Below, in pieces: positions 13,236-19,673 of a stretch of DNA of 21,560 bases (its first letter is position 1; every line of letters begins with the position of its first letter). This stretch comes from a virus. The DNA lies in the IMG/VR virus record IMGVR_UViG_3300030108_003339, positions 16,027-37,586 of that record. One strand, written 5' to 3'. Under the pieces are notes generated by a model, which did not search any database, had not been told where the DNA came from, and was given only the letters and a program-made list of their open reading frames with translations. Both the position numbers and the translations under genes were made by a program.

Positions 13236-13567
13236 TAGATCCAATCAGAGTGTCAAAAGCATTATCGAAAGAGAAGCTACACTCGAGTTCTCTGGTTGGA
13301 TCTGGGGTCAAGTTAAATTAAACTTGAGCTCTGATCCATTGTACTAATACGGCCGATGAGACTGTTCAATGGATCTGGGGTCAAGTAACAGGGCGATGGA
13401 GTAGGGTTATAGAGGTAAGATGCTATAACCAGTAACTGCACTGCTTGACCAGGTTAAGTGAAGAAGGGGACGCCTGGGTAGTAACTTGGCTTAGTCCTAT
13501 GGCTTTCGGGACTATAAACAGACTAGCTGATCGTGGTAGGCATGGTCGCTCTATAAGTCCTACTACC
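13236..13567 (+). ncRNA. Highly structured RNA: ncRNA or long 5' leader
   Basis: Downstream of the promoter at 13201-13230 lie consecutive helices. AGATCCAATCAGAG (13237-13250) pairs with CTCTGGTTGGATCT (13290-13303) with one G-U. TCAAGTT/AACTTGA pair at 13308-13327. A 20-position helix 13322-13341/13367-13386 has two mismatches and one wobble. GGTTATAG/CTATAACC pair at 13405-13430, CCAGG/CCTGG at 13449-13477, TAGTCC/GGACTA at 13492-13514, and GTGGTAGG/CCTACTAC at 13533-13566. GGATCTGGGGTCAAGT occurs twice (13298-13313, 13371-13386), each time closing a stem. AACTTGA (13321-13327) can pair with either of two partners, which suggests alternative folds. No ORF fits. It could be a stand-alone RNA or a regulatory leader of the gene at 13602. 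I could not match it to a known RNA family. Confidence 0.55.
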
Positions 13568-13601
13568 TTCTTAAAAAGGAAAGGTAAACAAAAGGAGAAA
13601 C

Positions 13602-13958
13602 ATGATACCAATTAGAAAAAGAGATATCTGCGAACAACAGCTACGCAAGATGTGCAGAGAAACTGCGGACGGAATTACCGACCCGGACAAAGAGCGTTTG
13701 AACGATACCCATAAGTGGATGGAAAGAGTCTACGATATAGAATGGATCACCTCCAGAGACCACAGTTACAAAGGAGCTAGGTTACTAGTTGCTGGAGGCG
13801 GACCTACGATTTGGGTCAACGTCAAGACGGACGAGGTCGAAGGTTATTGGGCCGGGGACCATTGCACAGAGCCATTCCAGGACAACCTTGGCTTACGGGC
13901 ACATCTAGAGCAACTACACAAAGAAAGTCTAGAGCAACTACACAAAGAAAGGAAATAA
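13602..13958 (+). CDS. Conserved marine-phage protein of unknown function (118 aa)
   Basis: Starts at ATG 13602 behind AAAAGGAGAAAC. The core YDIEWITSRDHSYKGARLLV, then GGGPTIWVNVKTDEVEGYWAGD, is a compact beta-rich domain seen in many marine phages and some bacteria; I know of no assigned activity. The C-terminus carries a perfect tandem duplication of 24 bases (13904-13927 and 13928-13951) that repeats LEQLHKES/LEQLHKER, a recent-looking expansion by replication slippage. It is the first gene after the structured RNA, so its expression may depend on that element. Confidence 0.75.
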   Translation: MIPIRKRDICEQQLRKMCRETADGITDPDKERLNDTHKWMERVYDIEWITSRDHSYKGARLLVAGGGPTIWVNVKTDEVEGYWAGDHCTEPFQDNLGLRAHLEQLHKESLEQLHKERK

Positions 13959-13959
13959 A

Positions 13960-14139
13960 ATGCCATTTTCAAAAAGACAAAGTCACAGACAAAAGAGAAT
14001 TAAAAATGCAAAGATACCGGTTACCGTTAACAACGTAACTAGACAACAGCTCGAAACACTTAAGTGTGAACTACAAATGATGGCAACACCTTGGAAAAAA
14101 CAAGGTGTTGATATCCAGGTTGGTAAGAAGGTGGCATGA
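13960..14139 (+). CDS. Small basic protein (59 aa)
   Basis: ATG 13960, with AAAGGAAATAAA just before it, opens 59 codons ending TGA 14137-14139. The product starts MPFSKRQSHRQKRIKNAKIP, very basic, then VTVNNVTRQQLETLKCELQMM, a strand and helix, and ends basic. It may bind nucleic acid. It begins one base after the stop of the upstream gene and overlaps the next by ATGA (14136-14139), so all three are one operon. Confidence 0.65.
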   Translation: MPFSKRQSHRQKRIKNAKIPVTVNNVTRQQLETLKCELQMMATPWKKQGVDIQVGKKVA

Positions 14140-14255
14140 CTTTAATCATGTTTATCCTAATTGTTCTGTTTCTAGTTCCCTCGTTTTCGGGAGGCCTGAT
14201 AATTATACTACTAGCATGTTGGTGGGCCCTGCAAGCAGGTTTCTCCTTCTTCTAA
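14136..14255 (+). CDS. Tiny two-helix membrane protein (39 aa), holin-like
   Basis: ATG 14136 overlaps the previous stop as ATGA. The 39 residues form two hydrophobic stretches, TLIMFILIVLFLVPSF and LIIILLACWWALQAGF, joined by a short SGG turn. That hairpin topology suits a small holin or other membrane peptide. A CTCGTT motif (14180) falls inside it. No lysis partner is visible next to it, so holin is a guess. Confidence 0.5.
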   Translation: MTLIMFILIVLFLVPSFSGGLIIILLACWWALQAGFSFF

Positions 14256-14256
14256 T

Positions 14257-14307
14257 CCCGTCTCGTGTCGTTCTTAATTACAACTTAGAATGATTCTAAA
14301 CTAGACA
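14257..14307 (+). repeat. Copy A of a ~50-bp direct repeat with an inverted repeat
   Basis: Matches 14368-14417 with one substitution and one inserted A. It contains GTGTCGTT and the 15-base palindrome TTAGAATGATTCTAA (14285-14299). It begins right after the stop of the 39-residue membrane gene. Confidence 0.7.
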
Positions 14308-14367
14308 CAAGCTCTGCCGGGCAACTTTCACCACAACTTCCACCACCGCCACCAGCTCTTACTGGTT

Positions 14368-14417
14368 CCCGTATCGTGTCGTTCTTATTACAACTTAGAA
14401 TGATTCTAAACTAGACA
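14368..14417 (+). repeat. Copy B of the ~50-bp direct repeat
   Basis: Second copy, with its TTAGAATGATTCTAA palindrome at 14395-14409. The 60-base spacer between copies is C-rich with a small ACCAG/CTGGT hairpin and has no ORF. The two palindromes are 110 bases apart. They look like paired operators upstream of the promoter-like element at 14479. Confidence 0.7.
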
Positions 14418-14478
14418 ATTAACGGGGTCTCCAGAGAAAATCGTGTGGAAATGCAACTATGTTTGCCATATTTTTTTA

Positions 14479-14506
14479 TTGACTTATATATGGGATATGA
14501 TAAGAC
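14479..14506 (+). promoter_or_regulatory. Promoter-like element, copy 1
   Basis: Starts TTGAC and ends with TGGGATATGATAAGAC (14491-14506); TTGA and this 16-mer are 8 bases apart, exactly as in the copy at 15159-15186. It lies 29 bases before the start at 14536. The spacing does not suit a standard sigma-70 promoter, so a phage-specific promoter is possible. Confidence 0.5.
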
Positions 14507-14535
14507 TAGGGTTAAAGATAACAAAGGAGAAAAAT

Positions 14536-14994
14536 ATGGGATTAGATCAATACGCTCACCTTCGTGGTAAAGAGATAAATTGGAAGAAATATTATTCCGA
14601 TGATGAAAAAGAAAGCAAAGAGGAAGCTGAGCACGTTTTCGTTTGGCGAAAACATGCAAGACTTCAAACGTTCTTTGCTCGTAAGTGGGGTGAACAAAAT
14701 GAAGCTGAACAAAAGAAAAGAAATAAACGCTTGAGTTCGCACCCGATGGATTTAGGTCATCTCGGATTTAATGCGGGTGATGAAGTCTATATTACGGAAG
14801 AAGTAGTTAGGGAGTTAGAGGAGGAAATAAAAAATAACTATCATAATTCTTTCTGCTCGGACGGATTTTTTTGGGGTCAACAGTTCCAAGAAGAATCAGT
14901 AAAAGAATACAAAGCCCAGGACAAGAAGTTCATTAAGTGGTGTAAAGAACAAATTAAAAATAAAAAAGTTCCTATCTACACTTGTAGTTGGTAA
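14536..14994 (+). CDS. MGLDQYA-type phage protein of unknown function
   Basis: I chose ATG 14536 (152 residues), with AAAGGAGAAAAAT before it; an upstream in-frame ATG at 14443 would read through the promoter-like element. The product begins MGLDQYAHLRGKEI and has VWRKHARLQTFFARKW in the middle, the two hallmarks of a small family common in phages and bacteria (MGLD.Y start, (Y/V)WRK.. motif). The family has no settled biochemical role that I know of. The C-terminal half is charged and ends in YTCSW. A terminator follows at 15008. Confidence 0.8.
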   Translation: MGLDQYAHLRGKEINWKKYYSDDEKESKEEAEHVFVWRKHARLQTFFARKWGEQNEAEQKKRNKRLSSHPMDLGHLGFNAGDEVYITEEVVRELEEEIKNNYHNSFCSDGFFWGQQFQEESVKEYKAQDKKFIKWCKEQIKNKKVPIYTCSW

Positions 14995-15007
14995 TACTTT
15001 GCCGTTT

Positions 15008-15044
15008 GCCGTCGCTCGTTGGCGACGGCTCGGCTCGTTTGTTT
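15008..15044 (+). terminator. GC-rich terminator hairpin
   Basis: GCCGTCGC (15008-15015) pairs perfectly with GCGACGGC (15022-15029) around TCGTTG, followed after a few bases by TTTGTTTT (15037-15044). It ends the transcript of the MGLDQYA gene. Two CTCGTT motifs (15015 and 15034) overlap it. Confidence 0.6.
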
Positions 15045-15158
15045 TATACACAACAAAGGCTGCACCGTTAGCCACAAGTTCCTGGAGGGTTCTGAAAAAG
15101 TTCTTTATTTGTTTGTGGAAAACTCAAAATGAACAAACCTAAAATGAACACAAAGCTA

Positions 15159-15186
15159 TTGATATTAATGTGGGATATGATAAGAC
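15159..15186 (+). promoter_or_regulatory. Promoter-like element, copy 2
   Basis: TTGA at 15159 and TGGGATATGATAAGAC at 15171-15186, with the same 28-base length as the element at 14479. It lies 34 bases before the start at 15221 and is the obvious promoter candidate for that gene pair. Confidence 0.5.
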
Positions 15187-15220
15187 AGTAGCATAGTTCA
15201 ACAAACAATGAGGTGTAACT

Positions 15221-15547
15221 ATGAGTACAGCGAAAAAGGTAAGGCTAAAGCAAGACGAAGAGAAACTTGTTGTTGCTTATGCTAACCTTAAGTTAAAACA
15301 AAATAGATTAGCCAAAGAATTGGACACTATGAAACAAGGTGTTGTTAATCTATTTGAAGATAAAAAAGTAAATGTTATCTTTGCTAAAGATAAGCAAGAT
15401 AACATCTTTGGAATTCAGCGTATCAATCGTAAAAGAAAAAAGTTTGATACTGCTAATTTCAAAATCAAGCATACTGATTTATTCAATAAGTTCACAAGTG
15501 AAATTGAATATAATGAGTACAAAGCATTAGGTGATACTAATGCCTAA
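15221..15547 (+). CDS. Unknown protein, coiled coil N-terminus (108 aa)
   Basis: A 108-residue protein behind TGAGGTGTAACT. The first ~45 residues (KVRLKQDEEKLVVAYANLKL then KELDTMKQGVVNLF) have a heptad-like pattern suggesting a coiled coil. The middle is beta-like (VNVIFAKDKQDNIFGIQRI) and the end is charged. It follows a copy of the 28-base promoter-like element. It overlaps the next gene by 8 bases if that starts at 15540. Family unknown. Confidence 0.7.
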   Translation: MSTAKKVRLKQDEEKLVVAYANLKLKQNRLAKELDTMKQGVVNLFEDKKVNVIFAKDKQDNIFGIQRINRKRKKFDTANFKIKHTDLFNKFTSEIEYNEYKALGDTNA

Positions 15548-15785
15548 TGTTCCTATGAACATAAGCAAAGTCTTAGCGGAGCAATCCGCTAAGACTAACA
15601 TAACTAAAAATACTAATTTAAATCCTGATGCAATCAGTAAATTAAATTACGAGGTTATGTATAAAATGTTGGAGGGTGAGGTTGAAAAGTTAATAATAGA
15701 AAACCAAGGTAACCCTTTAATAGATGACTTTAAAAATAAGATTGTAAATAAATTTAATTACTTAATATCAAAGTTAAGTAATTAG
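15540..15785 (+). CDS. Small unknown protein upstream of TerL (81 aa)
   Basis: From ATG 15540 the product is 81 residues, MPNVPMNISKVLAEQSAKTN onward, with a helical C-terminus (YKMLEGEVEKLIIENQGN). AGGTGAT at 15529-15535 is suitably placed; a GTG at 15531 is an alternative start. It overlaps the upstream gene by 8 bases. Position just before the terminase large subunit suggests a late or packaging-associated role, but no family is recognised. Confidence 0.65.
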   Translation: MPNVPMNISKVLAEQSAKTNITKNTNLNPDAISKLNYEVMYKMLEGEVEKLIIENQGNPLIDDFKNKIVNKFNYLISKLSN

Positions 15786-15794
15786 ATTAACAAC

Positions 15795-15826
15795 GCACCG
15801 ATGGCGGGTAACACCGCCATAGGTGT
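15795..15826 (+). other. Strong hairpin after the small gene
   Basis: ATGGCGG (15801-15807) pairs with CCGCCAT (15814-15820) around GTAACA; after a G-A mismatch, five more positions (GCACC with GGTGT, including one wobble) extend the stem. No T run follows, so it may be a weak terminator, an mRNA processing site or a packaging element. Confidence 0.5.
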
Positions 15827-15890
15827 ATCCAGAAGGCTCATAAAAATCAACGACCTGCAACTTTAAAAATTAACTGTTCAACTACGTTGG

Positions 15891-15913
15891 TACGCCCAGC
15901 TGCGCTGGGCGTA
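15891..15913 (+). other. Perfect 10-bp hairpin before TerL
   Basis: TACGCCCAGC (15891-15900) and GCTGGGCGTA (15904-15913) pair perfectly around a 3-base TGC loop. It lacks a T run on either side. It lies about 50 bases before the predicted TerL promoter and could act as a terminator or a protein-binding cruciform. Confidence 0.5.
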
Positions 15914-15961
15914 AAGCTTTAGTAAGCAACTTGAATAGATGTAGTTATGTGCCAAACTATA

Positions 15962-15970
15962 TGGTATAAA
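15962..15970 (+). promoter_or_regulatory. Extended -10 promoter for TerL
   Basis: TGGTATAAA (15962-15970) fits the TGnTATAAT extended -10 pattern 25 bases before the TerL start. There is no good -35, which extended -10 promoters tolerate. Confidence 0.45.
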
Positions 15971-15995
15971 AGGGGACCCAAATAATTAGAATTTT

Positions 15996-17480
15996 ATGGC
16001 AAGTCTAGATAATTTTACAGATGACGAACTACGGGCGTTAATTTTAAAAAAACAAATCGAATTTATAAAATTATGTCAGGACAACTTTTTGATCTTTGTT
16101 CGTGCCATGTGGCCAGATTTTATTTGTAGAGATACCACAGATCCTACAAAGTTTGGACATCATCAAATTATTGCAAAAGAATTTGAATCTATAGCAACTG
16201 GAAAGCACAATCGTTTGATTGTAAATATGCCACCAAGACATACTAAGTCTGAGTTTGCATCTTATTTATTTCCAGCTTGGATGATAGGTCGTAATCCTAA
16301 AATGAAACTTATGCAGGTTTCACACAACGCTGAACTTGCAACAAGGTTCGGTAGCAAAGTCAGAAACTTAATGGAGACTGAAGACTACAAAAGTATTTTC
16401 GGAGATGTTAAACTTCGTGAAGATAGTAAGGCTAAGGGACGTTGGGAGACCAATCATGGTGGAGAATACTTTGCAGCGGGGGTAGGCGGTTCTATTACAG
16501 GACGAGGGGCGGATCTTCTTATTATCGATGACCCACATACAGAACAAGATTCTATGTCTGATTCAGCAATGGATCGTGCATTTGATTGGTATAGTTCAGG
16601 ACCCAGACAAAGACTTCAACCAGGTGGTTCTATTGTTGTTGTCATGACAAGATGGGCTACCGATGATTTAACAGGGAGGCTCATCAAATCACAAGCTGAG
16701 CCTAAGTCTGATAAGTGGCGAACAATATCATTCCCCGCCATACTTGAAAGTGGGAATCCTGTCTGGCCAGAATATTGGAAATTAGATGAATTAGAATCTG
16801 TCAAAGCATCTGTCTCAACAAAAAATTGGAATGCACAATATATGCAAGATCCAACATCAGAAGAAGGTGCGATTATTAAAAGAGATTGGTGGCAAGATTG
16901 GGAGTATGAAAAAATTCCTGCACTAAAACATGTTATACAAAGTTATGATACTGCGTTCTCTAAAAAAGAAACCGCAGATTATTCTGCGATTACAACATGG
17001 GGAATATTTCAACCAGCAGAGGGTTATGAGGATTGTATTATTTTATTAGATGCTATGAAAGGCAGATATGATTTTCCTGATTTAAAAAATTTAGCATTAG
17101 AACAATATCAATACTGGCAACCTGAAACCGTTATTATTGAAGCTAAAGCATCTGGTCAACCTTTAATACATGAGTTAAGAAGAGCTGGTATTCCTGTAGT
17201 AGATTATGTTCCAGCTAAAGGTAGAGATAAACACACTAGAATAAACTCCGTGGCTCCAGTGTTTGAATCAGCTATGGTTTATGCCCCTTTACATGAAAAA
17301 TTTGCCCAAGAGGTGATCGAAGAATGTGCTGCCTTTCCTAATGGACAATACGATGACTATGTTGATTCAATGACCCAAGCTGTGATAAGATTCAGACAAG
17401 GTGGATTTATAAGCACTTATACTGATGAATTAGATGCACCAAACTTTAAGATAGAAAAGGAACATAAGTATTATGGCTAA
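15996..17480 (+). CDS. Terminase large subunit
   Basis: A 494-residue DNA packaging motor. The ATPase has a Walker A-type MPPRHTKSEFAS (M78 to about 89, with K84), GGSITGRGADLLIIDDPH with Walker B D178/D179, and coupling motif VVVMTRWATDDL. The C-terminal RNase H-like nuclease shows SYDTAFSK with D318, VIIEAKASG with E382, and YDDYVDSM with D453/D454/D457 for metal binding. TerL cuts concatemeric DNA and pumps it into the prohead with TerS. It is the first clear late gene; its end overlaps the following gene by 8 bases. Confidence 0.93.
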   Translation: MASLDNFTDDELRALILKKQIEFIKLCQDNFLIFVRAMWPDFICRDTTDPTKFGHHQIIAKEFESIATGKHNRLIVNMPPRHTKSEFASYLFPAWMIGRNPKMKLMQVSHNAELATRFGSKVRNLMETEDYKSIFGDVKLREDSKAKGRWETNHGGEYFAAGVGGSITGRGADLLIIDDPHTEQDSMSDSAMDRAFDWYSSGPRQRLQPGGSIVVVMTRWATDDLTGRLIKSQAEPKSDKWRTISFPAILESGNPVWPEYWKLDELESVKASVSTKNWNAQYMQDPTSEEGAIIKRDWWQDWEYEKIPALKHVIQSYDTAFSKKETADYSAITTWGIFQPAEGYEDCIILLDAMKGRYDFPDLKNLALEQYQYWQPETVIIEAKASGQPLIHELRRAGIPVVDYVPAKGRDKHTRINSVAPVFESAMVYAPLHEKFAQEVIEECAAFPNGQYDDYVDSMTQAVIRFRQGGFISTYTDELDAPNFKIEKEHKYYG

Positions 17481-19665
17481 CATGAGTTTTAAAAAATATT
17501 TAGAAGGTAGATCTAAATTTGAAAAACAAAAAAGTAAAGAAAAATTATTAGAAGATTACAAAAAATTTAAACAAAGACAAAAAGTTATGGAGCAAAAAAC
17601 TCAGGCATCATCAGGTAAGATGATAGATAAAGAAAAAAAATCAATAAAAAGATTTAAAAAAGCTTTAGGTAGTAAAATGAAAAAGCCAAAACCTGGCTCT
17701 TATGATTATCAATTACAGGAAACGATGAAACCAAAATACAAAGGTATGTTAAAAGGTGGTCAATCAAAAATTGCTAAAAAAGCTCCACCATTTAATAAAA
17801 TTGATGCAAAAGATTTTGCTGTTCTTAGAGCTGAAAAAGCAAAAGGCAGAGGTAAAGGTTTACAAGACGAGAAAATGAAACCAGGTAAAATGATGAAAGC
17901 TAAAAGAGGTGACTTTATGAAAAGAAGAATGCAACTTGCAGGACTTGGAAGTGGTAAAGTAAAAGGCATGGGTCAAGCAACTGGTTACAAAAAATATTTA
18001 AAAGGATTAAAAAAAATAAGTGAAGAGGGAAAAATGAAAAGGATGAAAAGTCCAAAATTTAGTCCCGCAAACCCTGATGCACCTTTCGGTGTTAAAGCTT
18101 TAGGTTTCAAAAGTGAAGATGCATACTATAACAAAATGATGAAAGACCCAAAATTTGCAAAAATAGTTAGTAAAACAAGAGGTGACAAAAGTTTACCAGC
18201 AGCTGTTGATAATAGATTGAGAGAATTACGTGCAAGTGCTAGACTTGATAAGATAAATAAAAATCCTAAAACAAAAAAAATGCTTGAAAAGGGTATAAGA
18301 TTTGGAACTAAAGCAGCAAAAGCCACAAGAATAGGTAAGATCGCAGCCGGTGTTGCAGGAGCAGCATTATTAGCTAAAGCTGGTTTAGAAAAATTATACG
18401 AGAAAAGAACTGGTAAAAGAGCACCCACAAAAAGACCTAAGAGAAAAATGGGTGGTGGTATGATGAAGAAGCCTATTATGGCATCATCAGGATTACTCGC
18501 AGGAATAAGTGGCGTTAAAAAAGCTGCAAATATAATAGATGAAAAGAGAGAACAAAGAATACAAAAAAAAGTGGATAGAGATGCCATGATTAATAAAGCT
18601 AGAAAAGCAATCCAGGGTAAAATGACTATAGGAGATAAAACACTAGTTTATTCATTAGCTCAATCTATGAAAAATAAGGACAGACTTACTCAAAAAGACT
18701 TAGAACTAGCTGCAGATATTGTAAAAAAGATACCACGAACAATGCCAAAAGCTAAGATAAGAGATGATATAGGTATACAAAAAATCAAAGAGCTTATAAA
18801 AAACAGACCTCGAAACAAAATGGGTGGTGGTATGATGAAGAAACCTATGATGGCTAATGTTGGAATTTTGGCAGGAAGAGAAGGTAAGAAAAAACTTATG
18901 GAACAAAGAGCCAAAGATAGAAAAACAGATAGAGATAAAGCAAATAAATCTCTATCACAAATGCAAGTTCAAAAAGGAAGAGAAAAAGCTAAAAAAGTTT
19001 TAGGAAAAATGAGAAATTTTAAAAATCAAGCAACAGGTTTTGTAAAAGAAATAGGTGGTTTTAAAAAAGGCAAAATGATGATGGGTGGCGGATTAACAGA
19101 AGCTACTAAAAGATTAAAAGCTCAAGGCAAAATGGGCGGTGGCATGATGCAACGACCTATGATGGCAAGCGTGGGTAAACTTGCAAAGAAAAAAGGTTTA
19201 CCAATTCCATTAATAAAAAATACAAAATTCAATTTTAAAAGTGTGGGAAAGTTTCCATATGTCAAAGTTAACAAAAAAATGGGCGGTGGCATGATGCAAC
19301 GACCTATGATGGCTATGGGTTATGACACAGGAGATTTAGCATCAGCAGAAAATGTATATAAAAAAATAAAAGCTAAAGACAGAAAAAAAGCTACAAGAGA
19401 AGCTTTAGAAAGAATGGAAGAAAAAAGAAAAAAAAGAAAAAAAGAATCACGAGACCCAATAGGTCCAGGCAATTTTAGTGGTAGAGGTACGAAACCACCA
19501 AGACCAGCACCAAGACCAGGCGTAGGTATTCCAAATGTTCCTGGAAGATTAGGAGGACAACCAGTAATACCAACACCTAAATTAGCAGTTCCACAAATGT
19601 CTACTGGTAGTTCAGTAACCGTTAAAGTTAAACTAGGTAGAAATAAACCTACTAAATTATTTTAG
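17473..19665 (+). CDS. Lys-rich protein with KMGGGMM repeats, probably virion-associated
   Basis: A 730-residue, very basic, low-complexity protein that overlaps TerL by 8 bases. It carries four copies of KMGGGMM(K/Q)(K/R)P(I/M)MA near residues 325, 449, 553 and 602, plus a degenerate MMMGGGL near 535. Spacers between them are basic helices. One hydrophobic stretch (IAAGVAGAALLAKAG, about residues 289-303) could insert in a membrane. The C-terminus is proline-rich (PPRPAPRPGVGIPNVPGR). Similar Gly/Met-repeat proteins lie between terminase and portal genes in marine phages. An internal or ejected virion protein is likely, but not shown. Confidence 0.7.
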   Translation: MANMSFKKYLEGRSKFEKQKSKEKLLEDYKKFKQRQKVMEQKTQASSGKMIDKEKKSIKRFKKALGSKMKKPKPGSYDYQLQETMKPKYKGMLKGGQSKIAKKAPPFNKIDAKDFAVLRAEKAKGRGKGLQDEKMKPGKMMKAKRGDFMKRRMQLAGLGSGKVKGMGQATGYKKYLKGLKKISEEGKMKRMKSPKFSPANPDAPFGVKALGFKSEDAYYNKMMKDPKFAKIVSKTRGDKSLPAAVDNRLRELRASARLDKINKNPKTKKMLEKGIRFGTKAAKATRIGKIAAGVAGAALLAKAGLEKLYEKRTGKRAPTKRPKRKMGGGMMKKPIMASSGLLAGISGVKKAANIIDEKREQRIQKKVDRDAMINKARKAIQGKMTIGDKTLVYSLAQSMKNKDRLTQKDLELAADIVKKIPRTMPKAKIRDDIGIQKIKELIKNRPRNKMGGGMMKKPMMANVGILAGREGKKKLMEQRAKDRKTDRDKANKSLSQMQVQKGREKAKKVLGKMRNFKNQATGFVKEIGGFKKGKMMMGGGLTEATKRLKAQGKMGGGMMQRPMMASVGKLAKKKGLPIPLIKNTKFNFKSVGKFPYVKVNKKMGGGMMQRPMMAMGYDTGDLASAENVYKKIKAKDRKKATREALERMEEKRKKRKKESRDPIGPGNFSGRGTKPPRPAPRPGVGIPNVPGRLGGQPVIPTPKLAVPQMSTGSSVTVKVKLGRNKPTKLF
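19129..19166 (+). repeat. 38-bp exact repeat inside the repeat protein gene, copy 1
   Basis: Encodes the third KMGGGMMQRPMMA motif. It is identical at the DNA level to 19276-19313, including synonymous positions, whereas motifs one and two use other codons. This points to recent duplication or gene conversion. Confidence 0.75.
19276..19313 (+). repeat. 38-bp exact repeat inside the repeat protein gene, copy 2
   Basis: Encodes the fourth motif, identical in all 38 bases to 19129-19166; the copies are 147 bases apart, keeping frame. Confidence 0.75.
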
Positions 19666-19673
19666 GAGGGTTA

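Noticed and set aside
13162-13347. 61-codon GTG-start frame
   Set aside because: It runs straight through the consensus promoter and the first folded RNA stems and has no ribosome binding site.
13342-13366. CCGATGAG in a loop resembling a hammerhead ribozyme core, and GTACTAATA resembling the 23S rRNA 3' end
   Set aside because: The invariant U of CUGANGA is C here, no matching GAAA strand is placed correctly, and the rRNA resemblance does not extend beyond a few bases.
13480-13567. Possible group I intron core (ACAGACTAG and later AAGTCC)
   Set aside because: The P3/P7 pairings cannot be built, no split gene flanks it, and the resemblance is short.
18126-18914. Long hydrophobic frames on the minus strand
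   Set aside because: They are antisense shadows of the lysine-rich repeat protein; Lys codons read as Phe/Leu on the other strand.
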